Source of the DNA: Clostridium tepidum
GTDB lineage: Bacteria > Bacillota > Clostridia > Clostridiales > Clostridiaceae
Assembly: GCF_002008345.1 (NCBI RefSeq)
Contig: NZ_MRAE01000029.1
Span: 1-38,066, forward strand
Direction of reading: 5' to 3'
Length of the DNA: 38,066 nt
The notes under the pieces are model-generated. The model was not told the origin of the DNA, made no database searches, and saw only the letters and a list, made by a program, of their open reading frames with translations. Made by a program: the position numbers and the translations under genes. This document shows positions 8,738-16,774 of the stretch, one piece after another. Every line of letters starts with the position of its first letter. Position 1 is the stretch's first letter.

Positions 8738-10027
8738 ATGCAACAATTAAAATTAAAATATGGGAAAGACTATATAAAATTTTCATTACCAGAAGAAGAT
8801 ATATTAGGGGTAATAGACCGTAATCCATGGAATTTAGATAAAACAGAAGAAGAAATAATAAAAGATTCTTTGAAAAATCCTATATGCAGTGCTCCTTTAA
8901 AAGAACTTGTTCATGAAGGTGAAAAAATTTGTATTGTTATACCAGATATAACTAGGGCTTGGCAAAGATCAAGTGTATACTTACCTTATATAGTAGAGGA
9001 AATAAAAGAAGGCGGAGTAAAAGATGAAGATATAATTTTCTTAAGTTCTACAGGTACCCATAGAAAACAAACAAAAGAAGAACATAAAATACTTATAGGA
9101 GAAAAACTATATAAAAATTATAAAGTAATTGATCATATCAGTACTAAAAAAGAGGATTTAGTTTATGTTGGTAAGACCTCTTATAACACTCCTGTAATGA
9201 TTAATAAACTTGCATTAGAATGTGATCATGTAATCCTTACTGGTGCAATAATATATCATTTCTTAGTAGGATATTCTGGTGGGAAAAAGGCTATATTACC
9301 TGGTATAAGTGGATTTGAAACAGTAATGGCTAATCATTCTTTAGCCTTATCTAAAAAGCTTGGTGAAGGTGAAAATCCTAATGTTCGTGCTGGTAATATA
9401 TATGAAAATCCAATTCATAATGATATGTTAGAAGCTGCAAGCTTTATAAGACCTACATTTTTATTTAATGTAATAATAGGTCCAGATGGGAATATAGGTG
9501 CTGCAGTATCTGGAAATTATATAAAAGCTCATGATAAAGGTAGAGAATATGTAGATAAAATAGATGGAGTAACTATAAAAGAAAAAGCAGATTTAGTTAT
9601 ATCTACAGCTGGAGGATTCCCTAAAGATATAAATTTCTATCAATCTTCAAAAACTATAGTTAATTCAAGGGAAGCCTGCAAAGAAGGTGGCACAATTATA
9701 ATATTATCAGAATGCAGCGAAGGTCTAGGTGGAGATGAAGGTGTTAAAATGATGCTTACAGACTTTACTAATGCCTTAGATAGAGAAAGAGAACTTAGAG
9801 ATAATTATAGCATATCAAAACATACTAGCTACATAGCTTGTGATACAGCTGAAAAGTTTAATTTAATATTAGTAAGTAATATAGACCCTGATATTATGAA
9901 AAATACTAAAATCAAAGTTGTAAAAACTTTAGAAGAAGCTTTAGATATAGTAAAAAAAGAAAAAGGAGATCATCTAAAAACTTATGTATTACCTCATGGA
10001 GCTAATACACTACCTAAATTAGCATAA
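8738..10027 (+). CDS. larA: LarA-family nickel-pincer lactate (2-hydroxyacid) racemase
   Basis: Cytoplasmic 2-hydroxyacid racemase/epimerase of the LarA (DUF2088) family, 429 aa. ATG 8738 is the start because GGGAGG (8724-8729) lies 8 bases before it; an upstream TTG overlaps that site. Key residues known from Lactobacillus plantarum LarA fall at the same numbers here: H108 (STGTHR), H174 (IIYHFLVGYSGG), K184, which bears the pincer cofactor (GGKKAILPG), and nickel ligand H200 (MANH). PDITR near 69-73 is also typical. The cofactor needs LarB, LarC and LarE; none is in the window, so they must be elsewhere or the enzyme is cofactor-dependent in trans. Many LarA homologues act on other hydroxyacids or sugars, so lactate is the default guess. 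Own consensus promoter; monocistronic. Confidence 0.88.
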   Translation: MQQLKLKYGKDYIKFSLPEEDILGVIDRNPWNLDKTEEEIIKDSLKNPICSAPLKELVHEGEKICIVIPDITRAWQRSSVYLPYIVEEIKEGGVKDEDIIFLSSTGTHRKQTKEEHKILIGEKLYKNYKVIDHISTKKEDLVYVGKTSYNTPVMINKLALECDHVILTGAIIYHFLVGYSGGKKAILPGISGFETVMANHSLALSKKLGEGENPNVRAGNIYENPIHNDMLEAASFIRPTFLFNVIIGPDGNIGAAVSGNYIKAHDKGREYVDKIDGVTIKEKADLVISTAGGFPKDINFYQSSKTIVNSREACKEGGTIIILSECSEGLGGDEGVKMMLTDFTNALDRERELRDNYSISKHTSYIACDTAEKFNLILVSNIDPDIMKNTKIKVVKTLEEALDIVKKEKGDHLKTYVLPHGANTLPKLA

Positions 10028-10055
10028 TATAAAGAAATTGCCACTTTAAAAGTTA

Positions 10056-10268
10056 ATTTACCTTCGGTATTTTAAAAAGGGATATGTGTTTAGAAGAGTA
10101 ACTTAATTCGCTTAGATATTCTAAATTTATTTTTGTAAAATATATTATAAAAGCCAATAACCAGTTATCATTTTTTTAAATATATTTTACAAAAACAAAT
10201 AAGAATATCTAAGTTTTTTGAAATGCTCTTTACACCACATATCCCAATTTTTAATATACTGAAGTTAG
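10056..10268. repeat. 213-bp imperfect long inverted repeat (decayed MITE or structured RNA)
   Basis: Two ~90-base arms are complementary with interruptions. Perfect blocks are 10-mer GGGATATGTG (10079-10088 / 10236-10245), 12-mer CTTAGATATTCT (10111-10122 / 10202-10213) and 17-mer TTTTTGTAAAATATATT (10130-10146 / 10179-10195). Weaker pairing extends to about 10056 and 10268. The ~32-base centre holds a small ATAAC-ca-GTTAT hairpin. Most mismatches are not G-U compatible, which favours a decaying DNA element over a maintained RNA. It starts about 30 bases after the larA stop and may also end its transcript. Confidence 0.65.
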
Positions 10269-10651
10269 CCTAAATTTTTTAGATTACAAAGTATAAATCA
10301 CAAAAGAATAAATACTGTTAATCAATAAACATTTATGAAAATTATTTTTACTAAGCATCTCATAAAATTTTAGTTAGAAAATTAATATATAGTATGCCCA
10401 AATGCATTTTTACAACATTATATATAAACTAAAATTACACTTAATACTATTTGCATTAGTAAATAAATTTACTAAAAATAGAACCAAATTATCCTTTAAT
10501 AGGTTTTATACCATGTTAAAAATTATAACAGCATCTTTTAATTTTCACCATTTAAAAGCTGCGTTAAGTCGTAATTTCCTTAAATTTTGACTTTTTGTAT
10601 AAAATCTATAAAATAATATTGTTACACAAAATATAATATAAAGGTGATTAT
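10269..10651. other. AT-rich spacer before rluB
   Basis: About 380 bases with no supported gene. A 62-codon open frame (10402-10590) has no ribosome binding site and Asn/Lys/Phe-rich random-looking composition. TTGACT at 10587-10592 is a possible -35 for rluB but has no -10 at good spacing. Confidence 0.5.
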
Positions 10652-11362
10652 ATGAAAGAAAGATTACAAAAATATATGGCTTCTTGTGGAGTTGCTTCTA
10701 GAAGAAAATGCGAAGAAATTATTTTAGAAGGAAGAGTAGAAGTAAACGGAATTAAAATTAAAGAATTAGGTACAAAAGTTATATGTGGTAAAGATATCGT
10801 AAAGGTAGATGGAAATATTATAAAACCTGAGGAAAATAAAATTTATATTTTACTTAATAAGCCAAAGGGATATGTATGTACTGTTAAAGATGAAAAAGGA
10901 AGAAAAACTATTTTAGATTTAGTAAAGGTTGAGGAAAGAATATATCCTATAGGTAGATTAGATATGGATACATCTGGATTGATAATACTTACTAACGATG
11001 GTGAAATCTATAATAAAATCATACATCCTAAATTTGAAAAAATAAAAACTTATAAGGCTAAAGTAAAAGGAAATGTAAAAAAAGAATGTATAGAGTTATT
11101 TAATAAAGGTATAGATATAGGAGATTATATAACAGCTCCTGCAACATTAAAAATTCTGAAAAATAATAAGGATACTTCTGAAATAATTATAAAAATTCAT
11201 GAAGGTAAAAATAGACAAATAAGAAGAATGTGTAGTGCTATAAATCATCCTGTTATAGATTTAGATAGAATATCTATAGGTAATATATCAAAAGGCAATT
11301 TAAAATTGGGTGAATGGAGATACTTAACTAAACAAGAGATAGATTATATAAAACAAAAATAA
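10652..11362 (+). CDS. rluB: RluB/RsuA-family rRNA pseudouridine synthase
   Basis: Isomerises a specific uridine in ribosomal RNA to pseudouridine; 236 aa. An S4 RNA-binding domain (residues 1-60, ERLQKYMASCGVASRRKCEE...) precedes the catalytic domain with catalytic D104 in GRLDMDTSGL and the RsuA-family motif KNRQIRRMC. The S4 start and KPKGY...DEKGRKT context resemble Bacillus RluB, which modifies a uridine in the 23S rRNA peptidyl-transferase region; RluE/RluF/RsuA-type specificity cannot be excluded. AAAGGTGA precedes ATG. In many Clostridium genomes it sits beside chromosome-segregation genes (scpB), but here it stands alone between two long spacers. Confidence 0.85.
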   Translation: MKERLQKYMASCGVASRRKCEEIILEGRVEVNGIKIKELGTKVICGKDIVKVDGNIIKPEENKIYILLNKPKGYVCTVKDEKGRKTILDLVKVEERIYPIGRLDMDTSGLIILTNDGEIYNKIIHPKFEKIKTYKAKVKGNVKKECIELFNKGIDIGDYITAPATLKILKNNKDTSEIIIKIHEGKNRQIRRMCSAINHPVIDLDRISIGNISKGNLKLGEWRYLTKQEIDYIKQK

Positions 11363-11436
11363 ACTACAAATCAATATTCATTATACGAATGTTCACTGTT
11401 TTAAATAGTTCAATTAACAAACAATTGCATATCATA

Positions 11437-11465
11437 TTGATAAAGTTTTCAATAGATGGTAAACT
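11437..11465 (+). promoter_or_regulatory. putative promoter for the RpiR-type regulator
   Basis: TTGATA (11437-11442), 17-base spacer, TAAACT (11460-11465); the -10 ends 53 bases before the start codon. Confidence 0.4.
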
Positions 11466-11518
11466 GAAATAGATGATTCATAAAATTTTCTACCTGTAAG
11501 AAAGGATTTGATTTATAT

Positions 11519-12415
11519 ATGGAAGAAAACAAACAAGACTTAATGAGAATAATTCAAGTTAAATTTCCACGATTAAGTAAAGGACAAAAATTAATTGCAG
11601 AATTTATATTAAAACACTATGATAAAGCGGCTTTTATGACTGCTGCAAAACTTGGAACAAGCGTAGGGGTTAGTGAATCCACTGTAGTAAGATTTGCGAA
11701 TGAACTTGGGTTTACCGGATATCCAAAGCTTCAAAAAGCTTTACAAGAACTTATAAAAAATAAACTTACAACTGTTCAAAGAATAGAACTTTCAAATGAT
11801 TATGTAAGTGAAGAATCCGCTTTAAAGGGTGTATTAAAATCTGATATGGAAAATATTAGAGCTACCTTAGAAAAAATTAATCATAATACTTTTCAAGATG
11901 TAGTAGATAACATATTTAAAGCAAAACGAATTTATATAATGGGACTTAGAAGTTCTACTGCTTTAGCCGAATTTTTAGGATTTTATTTAAATTTAATATT
12001 AGATAATGTTAATATAATTGCCTATGGTATTAGCGATATTTTTGAACAGATGATAAATGTATCAGAAAACGATTTAGTTATAGGCATAGGTTTTCCAAGA
12101 TACGCAGCTAGAACCATAGAAGCTCTAACTTTCGCTCAAAATAGAGGGGCAAAAGTAGTAGCTATAACAGATAGTTTATTATCTCCATTAGCTACAAAAG
12201 CAGATTATACATTAATAGCACAAAGTAATATGGCTTCATTTGTAGATTCTTTAGTTGCCCCACTTAGTGTAATAAATGCATTAATTATAGCAGTTGGTTT
12301 AAGAGAAAAAGAAAAAATATCTTCTACTTTTAGTACTCTTGAAAATATTTGGCAAGAATATGAAGTTTATTCTTACAGGGATAATAAAGATAAAAAAAAT
12401 CTTAAAAATTTATAA
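11519..12415 (+). CDS. MurR/RpiR-family transcriptional regulator
   Basis: DNA-binding regulator, 298 aa. The N-terminal RpiR-type helix-turn-helix (residues about 8-80) has SESTVVRFANELGFTGYPKLQKAL as its recognition region. A SIS domain (about 125-260; MGLRSSTALAEFLG, then VIGIGFPRYAARTIEAL) normally binds a phosphosugar such as an amino-sugar phosphate. The effector is not predictable from sequence, and no sugar genes are adjacent. It lies upstream of gdh in the same orientation, separated by a strong terminator, so any control of gdh would be in trans. AAAGGA precedes ATG. Confidence 0.88.
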   Translation: MEENKQDLMRIIQVKFPRLSKGQKLIAEFILKHYDKAAFMTAAKLGTSVGVSESTVVRFANELGFTGYPKLQKALQELIKNKLTTVQRIELSNDYVSEESALKGVLKSDMENIRATLEKINHNTFQDVVDNIFKAKRIYIMGLRSSTALAEFLGFYLNLILDNVNIIAYGISDIFEQMINVSENDLVIGIGFPRYAARTIEALTFAQNRGAKVVAITDSLLSPLATKADYTLIAQSNMASFVDSLVAPLSVINALIIAVGLREKEKISSTFSTLENIWQEYEVYSYRDNKDKKNLKNL

Positions 12416-12434
12416 AATTCCTTTTCAAGGTTTA

Positions 12435-12478
12435 TATAAAAAAGAGGTATAAAACTAACCTCTTTTTTATATTTTTTT
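12435..12478 (+). terminator. intrinsic terminator after the RpiR-type gene
   Basis: Perfect 14-bp stem TATAAAAAAGAGGT (12435-12448) pairing with 12458-12471, 9-base loop, then a 7-T run. Confidence 0.85.
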
Positions 12479-12481
12479 ATT

Positions 12482-12496
12482 ATTTTTCTAAAAATT
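12482..12496. promoter_or_regulatory. CodY-like box upstream of gdh
   Basis: ATTTTTCTAAAAATT matches the CodY consensus AATTTTCWGAAAATT at 13 of 15 positions, about 140 bases before gdh. CodY controls nitrogen metabolism in Firmicutes, but in DNA this AT-rich such matches arise by chance, and the box overlaps the end of the preceding terminator. Confidence 0.25.
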
Positions 12497-12636
12497 TAAA
12501 TATTTTTTTATTTTAAAGAAGGAAAACTAAAAAATTTATAGAATATAAATAATATAAAAGCAATTAAAAACAAATTTTAAATGTAAAATTGCAAAATTTG
12601 TTGCAATATTATATTCACTATTGGGAGGTAATCAAT

Positions 12637-13902
12637 ATGGCAAAAGAAAATTTAAATCCATTCGAAAATGCGCAAAAACAAGTTAAAATAGCTTGTGACA
12701 AATTAGGTATGGAACCAGCAGTATATGAGTTATTAAAAGAACCTCAAAGAGTAATTGAAGTTTCAATTCCAGTGAAAATGGACGACGGCTCAGTAAAGGT
12801 TTTCAAAGGTTATAGATCTCAACATAATGACGCAGTAGGCCCAACAAAAGGTGGAGTAAGATTTCATCCAAATGTTTCTTTGGACGAAGTGAAAGCGTTA
12901 TCAATCTGGATGACATTTAAATGTTCAGTAACAGGAATTCCATATGGTGGTGGAAAAGGTGGAATTATAGTTGATCCAAAAACTTTATCTCAAGGGGAAC
13001 TTGAAAGATTAAGTAGAGGATATATAGATGGTATTTATAAATTAATAGGTGAAAAAGTGGATGTTCCAGCTCCAGATGTAAATACAAATGGTCAAATAAT
13101 GTCTTGGATGGTAGATGAATATAATAAATTAGTAGGAAGAAGTGCTATAGGTGTTGTAACTGGTAAACCAGTTGAATTTGGTGGTTCTTTAGGAAGAACT
13201 GCAGCTACAGGCTTTGGTGTTGCAGTAACAGCAAGAGAAGCCGCTGCTAAATTAGGAATAGATATGAAAAAAGCTAAATTAGCTATTCAAGGTATAGGTA
13301 ATGTTGGAAGCCACACTGTATTAAACTGCGAAAAATTAGGTGGAACAGTTATAGCTTTAGCTGAATGGTGCAAAGAAGAAGGAACTTATGCTATTTATAA
13401 CGAAAACGGTTTAGACGGAAAGGCTATGATAGAATATGTTAAAGAACATGGTAATCTATTAGGATTCCCAGGAGCTAAGAAAATATCTTTAGATGAATTC
13501 TGGGGATTAGATGTAGATATATTAATTCCAGCAGCTCTTGAAAATGCTATAACTAACGAAAATGCTCCTTTAATTAAAGCAAAACTTGTTTGTGAAGCTG
13601 CAAATGGTCCTATAACTCCAGATGCAGATGCTATATTAAAAGAAAAAGGCATAACAGTTACTCCAGACATACTAACTAATGCCGGTGGTGTTACAGTTTC
13701 TTACTTCGAATGGGTACAAAACTTATATGGCTATTACTGGACAGAAGAAGAAGTAGAAGCTAAAGAAGAAGAAGCTATGGTAAAAGCTTTTGAAGCAATT
13801 TGGTCTATAAAAGAAGAATATAATGTTACAATGAGAGAAGCAGCTTACATGTACTCAATTAAAAAAGTAGCAGCAGCTATGAAATTAAGAGGTTGGTATT
13901 AA
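12637..13902 (+). CDS. gdh: glutamate dehydrogenase
   Basis: Cytoplasmic NAD(P)-dependent glutamate dehydrogenase (glutamate to 2-oxoglutarate plus ammonia), 421 aa. In amino-acid-fermenting clostridia it is an abundant enzyme that feeds 2-oxoglutarate to transaminases. ATG 12637 is the start (GGGAGG 9 bases before); an in-frame TTG 48 bases upstream lacks a ribosome binding site. The catalytic domain shows K71 (GPTKGGVRFHP), K95 (WMTFKC) and catalytic K107 (GIPYGGGKGG) with the Asp of APDVNTN. The Rossmann domain shows GIGNVGS near residue 220. NAD preference is inferred from clostridial relatives. Codon use looks optimised for high expression (many GGA, CCA, GTT). Flanked by terminators; monocistronic. 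The two aminotransferases near 21-23.5 kb could use its 2-oxoglutarate. Confidence 0.93.
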   Translation: MAKENLNPFENAQKQVKIACDKLGMEPAVYELLKEPQRVIEVSIPVKMDDGSVKVFKGYRSQHNDAVGPTKGGVRFHPNVSLDEVKALSIWMTFKCSVTGIPYGGGKGGIIVDPKTLSQGELERLSRGYIDGIYKLIGEKVDVPAPDVNTNGQIMSWMVDEYNKLVGRSAIGVVTGKPVEFGGSLGRTAATGFGVAVTAREAAAKLGIDMKKAKLAIQGIGNVGSHTVLNCEKLGGTVIALAEWCKEEGTYAIYNENGLDGKAMIEYVKEHGNLLGFPGAKKISLDEFWGLDVDILIPAALENAITNENAPLIKAKLVCEAANGPITPDADAILKEKGITVTPDILTNAGGVTVSYFEWVQNLYGYYWTEEEVEAKEEEAMVKAFEAIWSIKEEYNVTMREAAYMYSIKKVAAAMKLRGWY

Positions 13903-13916
13903 TCTTAAATTTAGTA

Positions 13917-13948
13917 AAAAAGAGGTTTGATAATTCAAACCTCTTTTT
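13917..13948 (+). terminator. intrinsic terminator after gdh
   Basis: Perfect 14-bp stem AAAAAGAGGTTTGA (13917-13930) pairing with 13935-13948, 4-base loop, T5 at the 3' foot. Confidence 0.85.
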
Positions 13949-14334
13949 AGTTTCGCCCATAAAATCTTTAGTTTTAAAAAACACCTTGCTTTAATAAATT
14001 AATAGCTTTCACTTATTAATATAAAATCAAAGGAGAAATTTTTCATAAAAAAATAATATTTTATTAGGTAATAATAGCCATTTAAGTATAACATAGTATT
14101 TATACATATATGCTAAAAAAGTAAAAATAACTAGAAAAAAATGATTAAATATTTATTCTTAAATATACAAATTATATTATTATAAGTTAAAATAAAGTTA
14201 CTATGAAGATAATACTTAATTTCTAGACTAATTATAGATAAATATATTTTTATTATAATTATAATAAAAATATATTTATAGTAATGAATTTATTATATAA
14301 TAATTATTAGAAAATGAAACTTAGAGGTGATAAG
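13949..14334. other. AT-rich spacer with a 42-bp perfect A/T palindrome
   Basis: No gene is supported; an AAAGGAG at about 14030 is not followed by a usable ORF. At 14238-14279 lies a perfect palindrome with no central spacer (21-base arm 14238-14258 then its complement 14259-14279), composed only of A and T, about 55 bases before the next start. It may extrude as a cruciform, bind a regulator or be part of the leader. Confidence 0.6.
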
Positions 14335-15558
14335 GTGTCAAAAGTTATAGTAATAGGTGGTGGACCTGCTGGGATGATGGCAGCCATTAAAGCATCAGAA
14401 AATCATGATGTTATATTAGTAGAAAGAAATGAAAAATTAGGCAAAAAATTGTACATAACTGGCAAAGGCAGATGTAATGTAACAAGTTCTAAAGATATAA
14501 ATGAATTTTTCGATTACATACCAACTAATCCTTATTTTTTATATAGTCCTTTATATACTTTTACAAATGAAGATACTATTAAATTTTTTAATGATAGAAA
14601 TGTTAAATTAAAAGTGGAAAGAGGAGATAGGGTATTTCCTGCTTCAGATAAATCTTCAGATATAATATATGCTTTAGAAAAAGAGCTTATAAATAAAAAT
14701 GTAAAAATATTATTTAACAAAAGAATAACAAAGTTTCATAAACAAAATTCATGCATAAAATATGTAGAAACAGAAGAAGGTGAAAAAATAAAAGGTGATT
14801 ATTTTATATTGTGCACTGGTGGAATATCTTATCCTCAAACCGGCTCTACAGGTGATGGACATAAAATAGCTGAAAAATTAGGTCACAATATAAAAAAATT
14901 AGAACCGTCCTTGGTTCCACTAGATACACAAGAAGAATGGGTAAAAGAATTGCAAGGATTATCATTAAAAAATGTAGAACTAAAAATTTTAGATTCTAAA
15001 AACAAGGTATTATACAAAAATTTTGGAGAAATGTTATTTACTCATTTTGGTATATCTGGTCCTATTGTACTTACAGCTAGTAGTATAATAAATAAAGATA
15101 ATTTAAAGGCTTTCATAAATTTAAAACCAGTTCTTTCATTTAACGATTTAGATGTAAGAATACAAAAAGATTTCAAAAAATACTGTAATAAAGACTTCAG
15201 TAATTCTTTAAATGATTTATTACCTAAAAAACTTATAAATATTATAATAAAACTAAGTGGAATAGATCCAAATAAAAAAGTAAACTCTATTACAAAAGAG
15301 GAAAGAAAAAATTTAGTACATTTGCTACAAAATTTGCCTTTGACTATAAAAGGTAAAAGATCTATAAAAGAAGCTATAGTAACATCTGGTGGGGTAGATG
15401 TATTAAATATAGATCCATCAACTATGAAATCTAAAATAATAAATAATTTATATTTTGCAGGAGAATTAATAGATGTAGATGCTTTTACTGGTGGATTTAA
15501 CATACAAATTGCATTATCTACAGGCTATTTAGCAGGTCTAAAGGTAGGTGAGATTTAA
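14335..15558 (+). CDS. BaiN/HI0933-family flavoprotein (NAD(P)/FAD-dependent oxidoreductase)
   Basis: Soluble FAD protein of the HI0933/YhiN family, 407 aa from GTG 14335. AGAGGTGA (14323-14330) fits that GTG, whereas ATG 14314, seven codons earlier, lies upstream of that ribosome binding site. The protein then begins MSKVIVIGGGPAGMMAA, the dinucleotide-binding GxGxxG at the very N-terminus as is usual. The family signature KKLYITGKGRCNVTSS follows at about 37-52, and the C-terminal FAD motif GELIDVDAFTGGFNIQIA near 380-397. Natural substrate unknown; the BaiN name comes from bile-acid dehydroxylating bacteria and should not be read as function here. The stop abuts the aroH start, so the two are co-translated. 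Confidence 0.85.
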   Translation: MSKVIVIGGGPAGMMAAIKASENHDVILVERNEKLGKKLYITGKGRCNVTSSKDINEFFDYIPTNPYFLYSPLYTFTNEDTIKFFNDRNVKLKVERGDRVFPASDKSSDIIYALEKELINKNVKILFNKRITKFHKQNSCIKYVETEEGEKIKGDYFILCTGGISYPQTGSTGDGHKIAEKLGHNIKKLEPSLVPLDTQEEWVKELQGLSLKNVELKILDSKNKVLYKNFGEMLFTHFGISGPIVLTASSIINKDNLKAFINLKPVLSFNDLDVRIQKDFKKYCNKDFSNSLNDLLPKKLINIIIKLSGIDPNKKVNSITKEERKNLVHLLQNLPLTIKGKRSIKEAIVTSGGVDVLNIDPSTMKSKIINNLYFAGELIDVDAFTGGFNIQIALSTGYLAGLKVGEI

Positions 15559-15930
15559 ATGCAATCTATAAGAGGGGCTATAACTATAGAAAAAAATGAA
15601 ATAAATCATATAAAAGAAGCTTCAATAAAGCTTTTTTCAGAAATACTAACAAAAAACAATTTAAATAAAGATGATATAGTATCAATCTTTATTTCCTGTA
15701 CAAAAGACATAGATAAAGGCTATCCTGGAAAATATATTAGAGAAAATTTTAAATTGCAAAATATAGCTATAATGCATTTTAACGAGATGTATGTTGAAGG
15801 TTCTCTGCCTCTATGTATAAGGATTTTAGTCTTAGTAGATAAAAAAAATAAATATACAGAAAATAATATAGAATATGTTTATCTTGGTAAAGCAAAGACT
15901 CTTAGAAAAGATTTGTTTTCACCAAATTAA
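15559..15930 (+). CDS. aroH: chorismate mutase, AroH type
   Basis: Converts chorismate to prephenate, the branch point to phenylalanine and tyrosine. At 123 aa it matches the small trimeric AroH class (Bacillus AroH about 127 aa), not the AroQ helical class. Active-site residues correspond by position: R5 (SIRGAITIE), R61 (IRE), E76 (FNEMYVEGSLP) and R88 (CIRIL), plus Y of EYVYLGKA near 107. The start ATG follows the preceding TAA directly, with the ribosome binding site inside the upstream gene (AGGTGAG). Clustering with cmk and ispH-rpsA is common in clostridia, where this gene is often the only free chorismate mutase. Probably soluble and constitutively expressed with the operon. Confidence 0.9.
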   Translation: MQSIRGAITIEKNEINHIKEASIKLFSEILTKNNLNKDDIVSIFISCTKDIDKGYPGKYIRENFKLQNIAIMHFNEMYVEGSLPLCIRILVLVDKKNKYTENNIEYVYLGKAKTLRKDLFSPN

Positions 15931-16009
15931 AGGAATTTTTATAGATTTTATAGAATATAAAATTATATAGTGTTAATTATAAAATGCATTAAGGAAAGGC
16001 GGAATAATA

Positions 16010-16669
16010 TTGAATATAGCTATAGATGGACCAGCAGGTGCAGGGAAAAGTACCATAGCAAAAATTATTGGCAATAAATTAAATCTAATGTACATAAATA
16101 CAGGTTCTATGTATAGAGCGGTAACTTTTATGGCCTTAAAAAATAATATAGAACCATCTGATATAAAAGGACTTAAAGCCTTAATTAATTCTATGGACAT
16201 AAGTTTTAATGGTAATAATATAATTGTTAATGGAAAAGATTTAGAAGAAGCTATAAGAATGCCTATAATAAATAACAATGTTTCTAAATATGCAGCTGTT
16301 GAAGAAGTAAGAGAACTTTTAGTTTCTATGCAACAAAAAATAAGCAAAAAATATAATGTAATAATGGATGGACGAGATATAGGTACAGTAGTTCTTAAAG
16401 ATGCTCCTTATAAATTTTTCATCACAGCTAGTGCAGAGGTTAGAGCAAAACGAAGATTAAAAGAATTAAATGAAAAAGGAATAAATATAGATTTTGAGGA
16501 TGTACTAGAAGAAATTAAAAAAAGAGATTATATAGACAGTAATAGAAAAATTAATCCTTTAAAACAAAGTAAAGATGCTATTTTAATAGATACTTCCAAT
16601 TTGACTATAGAAGAAGTAGTTGATAAAATATGTAGCTTAATACAAAATGATCTAAAAAACAACAATTAA
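16010..16669 (+). CDS. cmk: cytidylate kinase
   Basis: Phosphorylates CMP and dCMP with ATP to recycle pyrimidine nucleotides; 219 aa, typical length. The P-loop GPAGAGKST is at residues 7-15, the substrate-binding segment INTGSMYRAVT at 29-39, VIMDGRDIGTVV at about 117-128 and the LID arginines in KRRLKELNEKG. The start is TTG at 16010, chosen because AAGGAAAGGCGG ends 7 bases before it and the P-loop begins immediately; no ATG is available near. TTG starts are uncommon and may keep expression low. It lies between aroH and ispH-rpsA in the classic cmk-rpsA order. Confidence 0.93.
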   Translation: MNIAIDGPAGAGKSTIAKIIGNKLNLMYINTGSMYRAVTFMALKNNIEPSDIKGLKALINSMDISFNGNNIIVNGKDLEEAIRMPIINNNVSKYAAVEEVRELLVSMQQKISKKYNVIMDGRDIGTVVLKDAPYKFFITASAEVRAKRRLKELNEKGINIDFEDVLEEIKKRDYIDSNRKINPLKQSKDAILIDTSNLTIEEVVDKICSLIQNDLKNNN

Positions 16670-16774
16670 TTATTTATAATTACTATATTTGTTTTAGGAA
16701 AATATTTAAAAGTTTAAAAAAACCCTCTGTACCATTTTATTATTATAAAACTACTAAAGTTAGGAGAATAAGAG

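Noticed and set aside
10402..10590. 62-codon open frame in the spacer before rluB
   Set aside because: No ribosome binding site, no recognisable motif, composition of non-coding AT-rich DNA.
13395..13670. 91-codon minus-strand frame inside gdh
   Set aside because: Antisense shadow of a strongly coding, well-conserved gene; no ribosome binding site. The same applies to other frames opposite the UPF0597, flavoprotein, cmk, ispH-rpsA, mutS and lexA-region genes.
14254..14265. PerR/Fur-type box within the 42-bp palindrome
   Set aside because: TTATAATTATAA-like symmetry is expected in any A/T palindrome and lacks the central-base spacing of the TTATAATnATTATAA box.
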